Assembly (NCBI GenBank): GCA_902572075.1
Contig: CACGER010000010.1
Location: 1-39,972 of the forward strand
DNA: 39,972 bases
Source: an uncultured Prochlorococcus sp.
Lineage (GTDB): Bacteria; Cyanobacteriota; Cyanobacteriia; PCC-6307; Cyanobiaceae
Direction: 5' to 3'
In this document: positions 1-7,737 of the stretch, one piece after another
Numbering within the stretch: position 1 is the stretch's first letter
Layout: each line of letters begins with the position of its first letter
Position numbers and translations under genes: made by a program
The notes under the pieces: generated by a model
Database searches by the model: none
The model's input: the letters and a program-made list of their open reading frames with translations, nothing else
What the model was told of the DNA's origin: nothing

Positions 1-150
1 TCCTTAGAAGAGACTTCTAACATTAATAACTCACTAAGAGAAAGTGAGATTAATCAAATTAATATGAATTCTAAAAAACATAATTTATCAAATAAATTAA
101 CAACCGAAGAGGAACTATATGATGAATTTAATTATCTTCTTGATGAATAA
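1..150 (+). CDS. 3' end of an unrecognised protein (partial)
   Basis: Reading in frame from base 1 gives 49 codons open to the left edge and closed by TAA at 148-150. The visible tail is hydrophilic and rich in Asn, Ser and Glu, ending in an acidic stretch (TEEELYDEFNYLLDE). No domain is recognisable. Its stop lies 19 bases before the rlmH start on the same strand, so the two could be cotranscribed. Function cannot be assigned from this fragment, and the call rests on the open frame and same-strand context. Confidence 0.6.
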   Translation, partial: SLEETSNINNSLRESEINQINMNSKKHNLSNKLTTEEELYDEFNYLLDE

Positions 151-169
151 TTAGTTTTAATATTAACTT

Positions 170-586
170 ATGCTTCAGAGTAATAGATTAGCAATTTATG
201 CTATCGGCAAAATAAAGAAACTTTGGATTAGAGATGGAATTAATCAATACAAAAAAAGAATGCCTGAACTTGTCATTAATGAGTTAAAGACTTTTAATTT
301 AAATAATCTTAAATCCAATAACAATATTATTATCTGTCTAAGTGAAGAAGGGAAACAGTTTAATTCAGTTGAACTATGTTCCTTACTCTTGAATTCTAAA
401 AATAAAAAAATTAATTTCTTAATTGGTGATACTGATGGAGTTAGTTCAGATATAAAAGAAAAATCAGATCTTGTACTAAGCCTATCTCCTTTAACTTTTC
501 CTCATGAATTAGCTAGATTGATCCTAATCGAGCAAATCTATAGAGCTATTTCCATATCTAACAACTCCCCTTATCATCGTTCTTAA
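170..586 (+). CDS. rlmH: 23S rRNA (pseudouridine-1915 N3)-methyltransferase RlmH
   Basis: This 138-residue SPOUT-class methyltransferase modifies pseudouridine 1915 in helix 69 of 23S rRNA on the assembled ribosome, using S-adenosylmethionine. The C-terminal family signature is clear: [20 protein letters not shown] followed by IYRA and a terminal PYHRS, matching the RlmH knot (S-x-T-xPHxLxRxxLxEQxYRA...PYH). A GDTDG segment near residue 88 corresponds to the family's glycine-rich IGGxxG cofactor loop but is less glycine-rich. Length is slightly below the usual ~155 residues. The start is ATG 170; the N-terminal [12 protein letters not shown] fits the family's first beta strand. A 98-base gap separates it from umuD. 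Confidence 0.92.
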   Translation: MLQSNRLAIYAIGKIKKLWIRDGINQYKKRMPELVINELKTFNLNNLKSNNNIIICLSEEGKQFNSVELCSLLLNSKNKKINFLIGDTDGVSSDIKEKSDLVLSLSPLTFPHELARLILIEQIYRAISISNNSPYHRS

Positions 587-657
587 AAAGAAGAGATTCA
601 ATCTAAAATTAATCTATAAAAGTTTAATAACTAACTATTTTTTGATTTTTTGCTATA

Positions 658-673
658 TAGTACATATATACTA
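658..673. promoter_or_regulatory. Putative LexA (SOS) operator in front of umuDC
   Basis: The 16 bases TAGTACATATATACTA form an inverted repeat (TAGTA-N6-TACTA). They fit the cyanobacterial LexA-box consensus RGTAC-N3-DGTWC at all but one of the specified bases (A instead of the second-half G). A good -10 element, TATACT at 667-672, lies inside the palindrome, so a bound repressor would block polymerase. The umuD start is 11 bases downstream. Operator function is inferred from sequence and from the SOS role of the downstream genes. Confidence 0.65.
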
Positions 674-684
674 TTAATTCAATC

Positions 685-1101
685 TTGGATTCTTTTGATT
701 CAACTACTAAAAAATTTAAAATCCCCTTATTAAATGATTCGGTATCAGCAGGGTTTCCTTCTCCCGCAGATGATTATACGGAAGAAAATATTGATTTAAA
801 CGAACATTTAATATCTAATCCGTTTAGCACTTTTTTTCTTAGAGTTAAAGGTGACTCAATGATAAATGCAGGAATTAAAGATAAAGATTTAATAATAGTA
901 GACAAGAGCTTAACAGCCAGGCCAGGGAATATCATCATTGCGATGATAGACGGAGAATTTACAATAAAAAGATTATCTATAAAAAATAATGAATTATATT
1001 TAAAAGCAGAAAATCATAATTATCCTGATTTTAGATTTAAAAACCATATTGATGTACAGATATGGGGAGTTGTTATTTATTCAATACATAGCTATTTATG
1101 A
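685..1101 (+). CDS. umuD: UmuD-like translesion polymerase accessory protein (self-cleaving)
   Basis: A 138-residue S24-family protein. It is normally activated by RecA-stimulated self-cleavage and, as UmuD', combines with UmuC to form DNA polymerase V. The cleavage region AGFPSPADDY is present, with the scissile bond expected between Ala22 and Gly23. The Ser-Lys dyad is seen as GDSM (Ser58) and GEFTIKRL (Lys95), each offset by two from E. coli Ser60 and Lys97. The start is TTG 685; no ATG or GTG lies in frame before the cleavage site. The TATACT -10 at 667-672 would start transcription only a few bases before this TTG, so the message may be almost leaderless. The 3' end overlaps umuC by four bases. 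Confidence 0.93.
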   Translation: MDSFDSTTKKFKIPLLNDSVSAGFPSPADDYTEENIDLNEHLISNPFSTFFLRVKGDSMINAGIKDKDLIIVDKSLTARPGNIIIAMIDGEFTIKRLSIKNNELYLKAENHNYPDFRFKNHIDVQIWGVVIYSIHSYL

Positions 1102-2384
1102 GAATTTCAAATATTGATGCAATAGCTCTTATAGATGCTAATAATTTTTACGCGTCATGTGAACAAAATATTAATCCTCATTTGAGAAATAAACCAGTAG
1201 TAATTTTATCTAATAATGACGGATGTATCATTGCAAGAAGCCCTGAGGCACGAGCTTTAAAAATTAAAATGGGAACTCCGTATTTTAAGGTCAAAGAAAG
1301 ACTAAATAAATTAGATGTAGCAGTCTTAAGCTCAAACTACTCGCTTTATGGGGATATGAGCAGAAGACTAATGAATTTACTGAAAAATTACTGTGAACAG
1401 ATAGAAATTTATTCTATTGACGAAGCATTCGTCTCGATTTCTAGACCTAATGATGAAAATCTATATCCTTGGGCAAGAAGCATAAGATCATTAATATATC
1501 AGAATCTAGGGATTACCATAACAGTAGGAATAGGAGAAAATAAAGTAAGAGCAAAAATTGCTAATAAACTAGCTAAAAATATTGATTATTCAGCTGGAAT
1601 ATTTGATTTAGCTAGAACCGAAAATGAGAATAATTATTTGAAAAGAATTAGTATAGATAAGATATGGGGAGTCGGGAAACAAACCTCTAATTGGTTGCAA
1701 AGTAAAGGTATTAAAAATGCGAGAGAACTAAGAGATATGGAAGAAAATGAAATCATTAAGAAATTAGGCATCGTAGGGAAAAGACTGCAATTAGAACTGA
1801 AAGGCCATAGATGCCTGCCCATAGAAAAAAACAAGAAATCAAAAAAAGAAATTCAGGTGAGCAGGAGTTTCGGCACACCTATCACAAAATTAGAAGACTT
1901 AACTCAAGCACTGGCAACCCACGCAATAAAAGCCTCTGAAAAAATGAGAAGTCAGAATTTGCAATCATCTGATATTAGAGTATTTGCCAGAACCAGTAAA
2001 TATTCAAGTCAAAATTATCAAAGAAGTGCTCATAGAAAACTTATAAATGCAACAGATGACACAAATAAAATTTTAAAAATAGTAGTTGAATTATCTGAAG
2101 AAATTTATAATCCTGAATATAAATTCTCAAAAGCTGGTGTTTTAATGCAGGATTTAACTAATAGCGAATATTTACAGCAATCAGTTATCAATTACAAATC
2201 TCAGAAAGACTTAAAAAAATCAGCAAATCTTATGAGAACGATTGATTTATTAAATAAAAGATTTAATAACAATGCAATTACATGGGCCATTACAAAAAAT
2301 CCACAAAGTTGGAAGATGAATAAGAATTTCTTAAGTCGCTCATCTACAACTGATATAGAACAAATCCCAACTATAGTGAAGTAA
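1098..2384 (+). CDS. umuC: UmuC, catalytic subunit of DNA polymerase V (Y-family)
   Basis: A 428-residue Y-family translesion polymerase. The palm carries the metal-binding ALIDANNFYASCE segment (Asp13) and YSIDEAF (Asp108, Glu109). The family NNDGCIIARS motif follows early, a helix-hairpin-helix-type region (GVGKQTSNWL, KLGIVGKRLQ) spans roughly residues 190-235, the little-finger domain follows, and the C-terminal UmuC-specific DUF4113 segment ends in a WxMNxxFLSRSSTTD-like motif. The start overlaps the umuD stop (ATGA), giving translational coupling and matched expression. It shares the putative LexA-controlled promoter. Full length, with all catalytic residues present. Confidence 0.96.
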   Translation: MRISNIDAIALIDANNFYASCEQNINPHLRNKPVVILSNNDGCIIARSPEARALKIKMGTPYFKVKERLNKLDVAVLSSNYSLYGDMSRRLMNLLKNYCEQIEIYSIDEAFVSISRPNDENLYPWARSIRSLIYQNLGITITVGIGENKVRAKIANKLAKNIDYSAGIFDLARTENENNYLKRISIDKIWGVGKQTSNWLQSKGIKNARELRDMEENEIIKKLGIVGKRLQLELKGHRCLPIEKNKKSKKEIQVSRSFGTPITKLEDLTQALATHAIKASEKMRSQNLQSSDIRVFARTSKYSSQNYQRSAHRKLINATDDTNKILKIVVELSEEIYNPEYKFSKAGVLMQDLTNSEYLQQSVINYKSQKDLKKSANLMRTIDLLNKRFNNNAITWAITKNPQSWKMNKNFLSRSSTTDIEQIPTIVK

Positions 2385-2395
2385 AAAAAAATAGA

Positions 2396-2863
2396 ATGGA
2401 ATTTATATTATTTTTGAGCAAATTAGATAAAGAGATTCTTAACTTATTAAATAAAGCAAACTACATAGTTGAAGAAAATAAAATTGAATGTCTATTAAAC
2501 AAAGAAATAAAAGGGCTACATAATTTTAAAGAAAATAAAATAATAATATGTACTGAAAACGCAAAAAGGAAAACAAATTATAGAAATAAGAATCAACAAC
2601 CAAATAAAGATAACTTCAAAACAGAAAGGGCGATAAGAAAAGCATTAAGACACGAAGCAACTCATGCGATACAAAAATGTAATGACAATAAAACAATAGG
2701 GGATATAAAAAAATTAGAAAGCAAATTGCATCAAAATAAAAGAAAAGCATTAGAGTTCTCTAGTTCAAATTTTTCTGGGACTTATGCGAAAGAAGTAGAA
2801 GCTTATGTTCTTGAAGATAAACCCAAAAAAGTTAAAAACTTGATTAAAAAATACTGTCTATAA
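2396..2863 (+). CDS. Small HExxH putative zinc metallopeptidase downstream of umuC
   Basis: A basic protein of 155 residues without signal peptide or membrane segment. Residues 86-90 read HEATH, a zincin HExxH motif, inside ALRHEATHAIQKC. A downstream KEVEAY segment (Glu133/Glu135) could supply the third metal ligand. A conserved-looking IIICTENA strand near residue 50 precedes the active helix. The HEATHAIQKC context is reminiscent of the Atp23/M76 type (HExxH followed by a Cys), but I cannot assign a family firmly. It starts 11 bases after umuC on the same strand with no visible terminator, so it is probably in the SOS unit. Function unknown; a peptidase role is inference from the motif. 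Confidence 0.8.
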   Translation: MEFILFLSKLDKEILNLLNKANYIVEENKIECLLNKEIKGLHNFKENKIIICTENAKRKTNYRNKNQQPNKDNFKTERAIRKALRHEATHAIQKCNDNKTIGDIKKLESKLHQNKRKALEFSSSNFSGTYAKEVEAYVLEDKPKKVKNLIKKYCL

Positions 2864-2879
2864 ATTGAAAATTTTTATA

Positions 2880-4913
2880 TTAACTAGCGATGAAATTGCC
2901 ACAACGTTGTTTATCTAAAAAATTAATATGTTGCCTTTCTAAGTAATATAATTCCTGAAATTTGATCGCATCTGAGTTTAAATCCTTAAAAAGATCATCT
3001 ATCTCTTTATTTGTATTTGAAGAACCTAGAGAAGGATTATCAATTAAAATAGATATACAATTTTCTAAAGTTTTTAATCTTTGGGATCCCCAAGATTCGA
3101 TCAAGTGTCTACATCTTTTAAGAGAATTATATTTCTCAATAAGTGATAATGTTCCTAGTAAATTGTCTTTAGGATTACTCAGCAATGTTAAAAACAACTC
3201 ATTTGGATTAATAAAAATATTAATTTTATTTGATGATTCAGGATTGTTGAGAGCTAAGTAATCAGGCAGAAGTGAAATTAAGTTAATAGAAGAAAAATCT
3301 TTTTGAAGATTTTGACTATTTGATTGTTTTAAATCATTTAAGTAGTTTAAACCTAAATTATTTTGTTCAATTTTTGAAATAACTTCCCATAAAGTTTGTA
3401 TATAACTAGTATTAAAACCATTAATTTCTCTTTTGAGAAATTCATCACGAATAAATAGCCTAAGATCTGGACAATGTAAATAATAAAAAATTATTTCCGA
3501 TTCATTTTTCTCTCGTCGGGAAATTTCATTTGGTTGTTCAAATTTTTTTGATCTACCATGCCAACGAAATCCCTTTACTTGATTTCTTAAATCTTGTTCA
3601 AACTGTATTGCTAACCTAGCTTGTCCCTTACTTAATTTTTCGGAAACTTTTTGTAGATAATGAGTTCTGGTTGATGATTGAGGTAATTTACTCAACAATT
3701 TTACCAATGACGAAATAACACTCTGGAAAATTTCAGACTTAGTTAAATCTTTATCTTTAAAGATCTGATCAATCTCCCAATCAATCCAAAAGGATGAATT
3801 ATCAATTAAATTAAAATAATCTTCTGGAGTATGACTATTTAAATATTCGTCAGGATCTTTAAAATCACTTAGTTGAAGTATCTTAAGATTAATTTGATCA
3901 TAAATGGATAGACTCTCGACTTCTTTAATTACTCTTTTTGTAGCTAAGGTACCTGCATTATCAGAATCAAAATTCAAGATTATATTTTTATTATCTGTAC
4001 ATCTACATAATTGAGATATTTGATACTTATTTAATGCGGTACCGAGAGAGGCCACAGAATTAGTAATGCCCTTTGAATGAAGAGAAATAACATCAAAGTA
4101 GCCTTCAACAATAATAGCTTTATCTCTTTTCCTAATATTGCTAGAAGCTTTATCGAATGCAAACAACATTTTGCCCTTTTCAAATATCTCTGATTCAGGA
4201 GAATTGAGGTATTTAGGTTCCTGGCCATCAAGAGATCTTCCTCCAAACGCAACTACTCTTCCCTGCATATCATGTATTGGAACAATTAATCTATTTCTAA
4301 AACGATCATAAATCTTGTCAGAATTATCTTTAGAAATTGCAAGGCCAGAAGCTAGTATTAAATTGATAGGAAATTTTTCTACCTTGGATAGATAGTTAAA
4401 TAAATCATTCCATGAATTTGGGGCAAAACCTAATTCAAAGTTATCAATAATCTTGTTATTCAAGTTTCTCTTTGATGTTAGATATTTCATAGCTTCAACA
4501 CCAAGAGAATTATTTAATTGAGACTTAAACCAATTTTTAGTGACTCTTAATATTTTATAAAGCTCTTCCTTTCTAGATAATTGTTTTTTATAAGCTTCTA
4601 CTTGGGGACCCTCGAGATTTTGAACATTAATATTATTTTTTTTAGCGAGAGAAAGTACAACATCTGAAAAATTTGCTCGAGTAAATTCCATTAAAAATTT
4701 AATAGAGTTACCACCAGCACCACAAGAAAAACAATAATAGAATTGTTTACTAGGTGATACTGTCATAGATGGCTTGGTATCATCGTGAAAAGGGCAAATC
4801 CCAACAAATTCCTTGCCTTTCTTCTTAAGAACAATATGTTCAGATATAACGTCAACAATATCTGCTTTTTCCTTAACCTCTTGAATAGTTCTTGGGTGTA
4901 TAGAATGAACCAT
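2880..4913 (-). CDS. dnaG: DNA primase DnaG
   Basis: A 677-residue primase that lays RNA primers for chromosome replication. The N-terminal CHC2 zinc ribbon is intact (Cys40, His43, Cys61, Cys64, in CPFH and YYCFSCGAGG). The RNA-polymerase core follows, with YDRFRNRLIVPI and VVAFGGRSL, then the Toprim motif VEGYFDVISLHSKG near residue 270 and the acidic LNFDSDNAG segment. The C-terminal ~200 residues form the less conserved helicase-interaction region. The ATG at 4913 is preceded by a short spacer and opens divergently from the permease gene at 5008. The stop faces the stop of the HExxH gene 16 bases away. Confidence 0.97.
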   Translation of the reverse strand: MVHSIHPRTIQEVKEKADIVDVISEHIVLKKKGKEFVGICPFHDDTKPSMTVSPSKQFYYCFSCGAGGNSIKFLMEFTRANFSDVVLSLAKKNNINVQNLEGPQVEAYKKQLSRKEELYKILRVTKNWFKSQLNNSLGVEAMKYLTSKRNLNNKIIDNFELGFAPNSWNDLFNYLSKVEKFPINLILASGLAISKDNSDKIYDRFRNRLIVPIHDMQGRVVAFGGRSLDGQEPKYLNSPESEIFEKGKMLFAFDKASSNIRKRDKAIIVEGYFDVISLHSKGITNSVASLGTALNKYQISQLCRCTDNKNIILNFDSDNAGTLATKRVIKEVESLSIYDQINLKILQLSDFKDPDEYLNSHTPEDYFNLIDNSSFWIDWEIDQIFKDKDLTKSEIFQSVISSLVKLLSKLPQSSTRTHYLQKVSEKLSKGQARLAIQFEQDLRNQVKGFRWHGRSKKFEQPNEISRREKNESEIIFYYLHCPDLRLFIRDEFLKREINGFNTSYIQTLWEVISKIEQNNLGLNYLNDLKQSNSQNLQKDFSSINLISLLPDYLALNNPESSNKINIFINPNELFLTLLSNPKDNLLGTLSLIEKYNSLKRCRHLIESWGSQRLKTLENCISILIDNPSLGSSNTNKEIDDLFKDLNSDAIKFQELYYLERQHINFLDKQRCGNFIAS

Positions 4914-5007
4914 TGAGATTATTATCGAAAAATAAATAATGATTTATTTGTTATAGGTCAAAATCAAATAAGAATCTACTTAATTTCACAATAAAATTAT
5001 TTTTTAA

Positions 5008-5898
5008 ATGATAAATATCGAAGAATTAGAAAAAAGACTTAATTCATTAAAAAAATATAATTTGGTATTTGCCTCATTCTTCTTCAGTTTGATGACTTTG
5101 TGCGTAAAAAATATTGATAAAAGGATACCTATTTATGAATTAGTTTTATTCAGATCAATGTTAAGTTTAATAATTACATTTTTAATAATTAATATAAAAA
5201 ATATAAATCCTTGGGGCAAAAATAGACCATTACTTATCTTAAGAGGTTTTTTAGGAACATTAGCTTTAGTTTGTATTTTTTATGCGATAAGAAATATGCC
5301 TCTTAGTATATCTACAGTCATTCAATACACATATCCTATTTTTATATCTATATTTGCCGGCATATTTATAAAGGAAAAAATAACGCGTAATATAATTTTT
5401 GCTTTAATTATTGCCTGGATTGGAATATTAGTAATATTGAATCCAAGTCAATTATCAAATATAAACGTTGAAATTGAAATTATTTCGATTTTGATAGCAT
5501 TTCTTGGAGCAATCTGCACCGCATTAGCTTACGTTACAGTGAAGAAACTTTCATTTACTGAAGATATCTATGTAATTATTGAATATTTTCCACTTGTTTC
5601 TTTTGTAACTCTATTACCAATTGTATTAATCAATTGGGTCACCCCAAATTGGAGTGAATTATTTTGGATATTAGGAATTGGCTTATTTACTCAATTAGGT
5701 CAGACTTTCTTAACTATAGGATTAAAAAATTTGCCTGCTTCTGAAGCATCAATAATTAATTATTTACAAGTTTTATTTGGTTCAATTTGGGGGATTCTGT
5801 TTTTTAGTGAAATAATAAACATAAATTTTTTAGTAGGCGCATCATTAGTTTTATTAGGAACTATTATATCTACTTCCAAAATAATCAAAAGGACATAG
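5008..5898 (+). CDS. EamA/DMT-family permease
   Basis: A 296-residue protein with about ten hydrophobic segments, the standard architecture of the drug/metabolite transporter superfamily: two repeats of five helices. Family-like features include ELVLFRSMLSL in helix 2, an RGFLGTLALVCIFYAIRNMPLS segment in repeat one, and GQTFLTIGLKNLPASEASIINYLQVLFGSIWGILFF in repeat two (described here as features, not one motif). It would sit in the inner membrane; the substrate cannot be read from the sequence. It is divergent from dnaG, with both promoters in the 94-base gap, and is followed 13 bases later by a secreted glycine-zipper protein. Confidence 0.88.
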   Translation: MINIEELEKRLNSLKKYNLVFASFFFSLMTLCVKNIDKRIPIYELVLFRSMLSLIITFLIINIKNINPWGKNRPLLILRGFLGTLALVCIFYAIRNMPLSISTVIQYTYPIFISIFAGIFIKEKITRNIIFALIIAWIGILVILNPSQLSNINVEIEIISILIAFLGAICTALAYVTVKKLSFTEDIYVIIEYFPLVSFVTLLPIVLINWVTPNWSELFWILGIGLFTQLGQTFLTIGLKNLPASEASIINYLQVLFGSIWGILFFSEIININFLVGASLVLLGTIISTSKIIKRT

Positions 5899-5911
5899 AA
5901 TATGGATAATA

Positions 5912-6280
5912 ATGTATAAAAAAGTGAAATTTTTCTATTTAGCTTTATTATTTTCTTTTTCTCCTATTGTTCAAGTTAATGCAACGACCCCGAAGTCAGT
6001 AACCTGCACAAGAACTGAATATAGAGAGGAGTACATTCCCGGAACAAAATCGAACCCAGGCTACGTAAAAAGTTATGAAGTAGACGTTGTAATACCTTGT
6101 GGAGGTCAAAGCAAAGCTCAGAAAATAGATGACAATGATTGTAGCGAAGGATCTGTTATTGGAGGTATTCTTGGTGCTGGAATAGCACTATCCTCCTCTA
6201 GAGGTAAAGACCGATTCTGGGCTGTACCTGCAGGCGGAACTGCAGGTGCGCTAATTGGATGTCAGGTGGATGGTGGTTAA
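5912..6280 (+). CDS. Secreted glycine-zipper hypothetical protein
   Basis: A 122-residue protein with a signal peptide (KKVKFFYLALLFSFS core, cleavage probably after VNA near residue 25). The mature part has a Cys-containing beta-like region (Cys32, a second Cys before GGQSK) and a C-terminal glycine-zipper stretch, GSVIGGILGAGIAL and AVPAGGTAGALIGC, of the kind found in periplasmic or outer-membrane-associated proteins. The start at 5912 is chosen because an earlier ATG at 5902 runs into a stop after five codons. It abuts ruvA: its TAA is immediately followed by the ruvA TTG. The role is unknown. Confidence 0.75.
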   Translation: MYKKVKFFYLALLFSFSPIVQVNATTPKSVTCTRTEYREEYIPGTKSNPGYVKSYEVDVVIPCGGQSKAQKIDDNDCSEGSVIGGILGAGIALSSSRGKDRFWAVPAGGTAGALIGCQVDGG

Positions 6281-6958
6281 TTGATTAGTTGGATTAATGG
6301 AGATTTGGTTGAATTATGGCAAATTAATCAAAAATTTTTTATTTTAATAAACTGTCGAGGATTAGGCTACGAAATACAAATACTGGAATCCTTTTTTCTA
6401 AAATTAAAAACAAATCAGTTATCAAATAAAAATATAACTCTTTGGATAAAACATATTAAGAAAGAAGATTCAGATTTATTATTTGGCTTTATATCAAAGG
6501 AACAAAAGAATTTCTTTATTGAAATTTTAAGTATTCGAGGTGTTGGATCACAAATTAGTATGGGTATTTTAAATAAATTTTCTATTAATGAAATAATCAA
6601 TGCAATTAAAACACAAAACAAAAAATTAATTTGTTCTGTACCTGGTGTAGGACAAAAAATGAGTGATCGATTAATTTTAGAATTAAAAAATAAATTTAAA
6701 AGTGAAATTTCATTTGAAGAAGAAAAAAACAAAGAAGAACTAGAAATTAAGGATCCTGAAATTGATAAATTGATAGAGGACCTTCAGTTAACCCTTCAAT
6801 CATTAAATTACAAAAATAAAGAAATAAATACTATTTTGCCAATTATTATTAAAGAATCAGATCTTCTCGTTAAAAAAGATAATAATTTATCATTTGAAAA
6901 ACTATTGAAATTAGCTATGAATTATCTAGATAAGGATAGTAGTAATTTAACTAGATGA
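6281..6958 (+). CDS. ruvA: Holliday junction branch-migration protein RuvA
   Basis: A 225-residue RuvA. It forms tetramers that hold the four-way junction for the RuvB motor during recombination repair. The N-terminal OB fold begins MISWINGDLVEL. The two helix-hairpin-helix elements are LSIRGVGSQISMGIL (near residues 82-95) and SVPGVGQKMSDRLILELKNK (near 118-137). The C-terminal RuvB-binding domain follows a Glu/Lys-rich linker. The start codon is TTG 6281, directly after the preceding stop with no gap, so translation may depend on terminating ribosomes. rpsO follows after 32 bases. It is not next to ruvB here, and no LexA-like palindrome was noticed in front of it. Confidence 0.94.
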   Translation: MISWINGDLVELWQINQKFFILINCRGLGYEIQILESFFLKLKTNQLSNKNITLWIKHIKKEDSDLLFGFISKEQKNFFIEILSIRGVGSQISMGILNKFSINEIINAIKTQNKKLICSVPGVGQKMSDRLILELKNKFKSEISFEEEKNKEELEIKDPEIDKLIEDLQLTLQSLNYKNKEINTILPIIIKESDLLVKKDNNLSFEKLLKLAMNYLDKDSSNLTR

Positions 6959-6990
6959 CGTAGTATTATAGAATAAAAGAAAATAAATTT

Positions 6991-7260
6991 ATGTCATTAG
7001 ATACAGCTGAAAAACAGAAGCTGATTGAAACTCATCAAGTACATCCAACTGATACTGGTTCAGTTGAAGTTCAAGTTGCAATGCTTTCTAAAAGAATTTC
7101 TAAATTAAGTGACCACCTCCAAGGAAACATTCATGATTTTGCTTCAAGGCAAGGATTATTAAAAATGATTGGTAAAAGAAAAAGATTACTATCTTACATA
7201 AAAGATAAAAATGTTCAAAGATATCAAGAACTAGTAAAGAAAATTGGAATCAGAGGATGA
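6991..7260 (+). CDS. rpsO: 30S ribosomal protein S15
   Basis: The standard 89-residue S15, a primary binder of the central domain of 16S rRNA. The family signature is plain: [30 protein letters not shown] and [23 protein letters not shown]. The start is ATG 6991, preceded by an A-rich leader. It lies between ruvA and the PAM68-like gene, the latter starting only nine bases after its stop, so the two are probably cotranscribed. Autoregulation through its leader is known in other bacteria, but no such structure was resolved here. Confidence 0.98.
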   Translation: MSLDTAEKQKLIETHQVHPTDTGSVEVQVAMLSKRISKLSDHLQGNIHDFASRQGLLKMIGKRKRLLSYIKDKNVQRYQELVKKIGIRG

Positions 7261-7269
7261 TCTCAATTA

Positions 7270-7719
7270 ATGAAAAAAAAGCAATCCAAAAAAAAGACAC
7301 AAAATAAAAAGAAAAAAAATTATTCTGAGACAACTGCTTTCTCTGATCTAAAAAAAACATCTAATACTATAAACAACCCAAAAAGTTCCTCAAGTGGCAT
7401 CCCCAAATATGTTGCAGATAGAATGGCAAGAAGAATATTTTTTACAGCTGGCATACCAACAATATTAGGAATGTCTGTTTTTGTTGTTAGCTACATTATC
7501 GTTACAAGAAATATTGCTGAAATACCTCCTTCTTCAACAATTGCAATTTCAGCATTGTTTTTCTTATTAGGTCTTGCAGGGTTAAGTTTTGGAATATTAT
7601 CGGCTAGTTGGGATAAGGAGCCTGGATCTTTTTTCGGTATTGAGAATATTCCAATGAATATACAACGAGCAAAAGCAGCGTTCAAACCTGCAACTCAAAA
7701 TTTCGAGGATAAAAGTTAA
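7270..7719 (+). CDS. PAM68-like (DUF3464) photosystem II assembly factor
   Basis: A 149-residue protein with a strongly basic, disordered N-terminus (Lys-rich for the first ~25 residues). The PAM68/DUF3464 domain follows: IPKYVADRMARRIFFTAGIPT, then two membrane helices (about residues 58-80 and 92-115) and a conserved tail with SWDKEPGSFFG and NIPMNIQRAKAAF. Homologues in plants and cyanobacteria act in early photosystem II assembly and in insertion of chlorophyll into CP47, in the thylakoid membrane. It follows rpsO by nine bases. Its stop lies one base from the convergent dnaE stop. Confidence 0.88.
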   Translation: MKKKQSKKKTQNKKKKNYSETTAFSDLKKTSNTINNPKSSSSGIPKYVADRMARRIFFTAGIPTILGMSVFVVSYIIVTRNIAEIPPSSTIAISALFFLLGLAGLSFGILSASWDKEPGSFFGIENIPMNIQRAKAAFKPATQNFEDKS

Positions 7720-7737
7720 TCTATGAAACTATAGATT
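7718..7737. terminator. Weak hairpin spanning the PAM68-like/dnaE convergent stops
   Basis: AATCTAT and ATAGATT form a seven-base-pair stem around the loop GAAACT. It covers the stop codons of both convergent genes. The stem is all weak pairs except one and neither side has a good U-run, so termination is doubtful. It is recorded because the two genes have no other space for a terminator. Confidence 0.25.
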
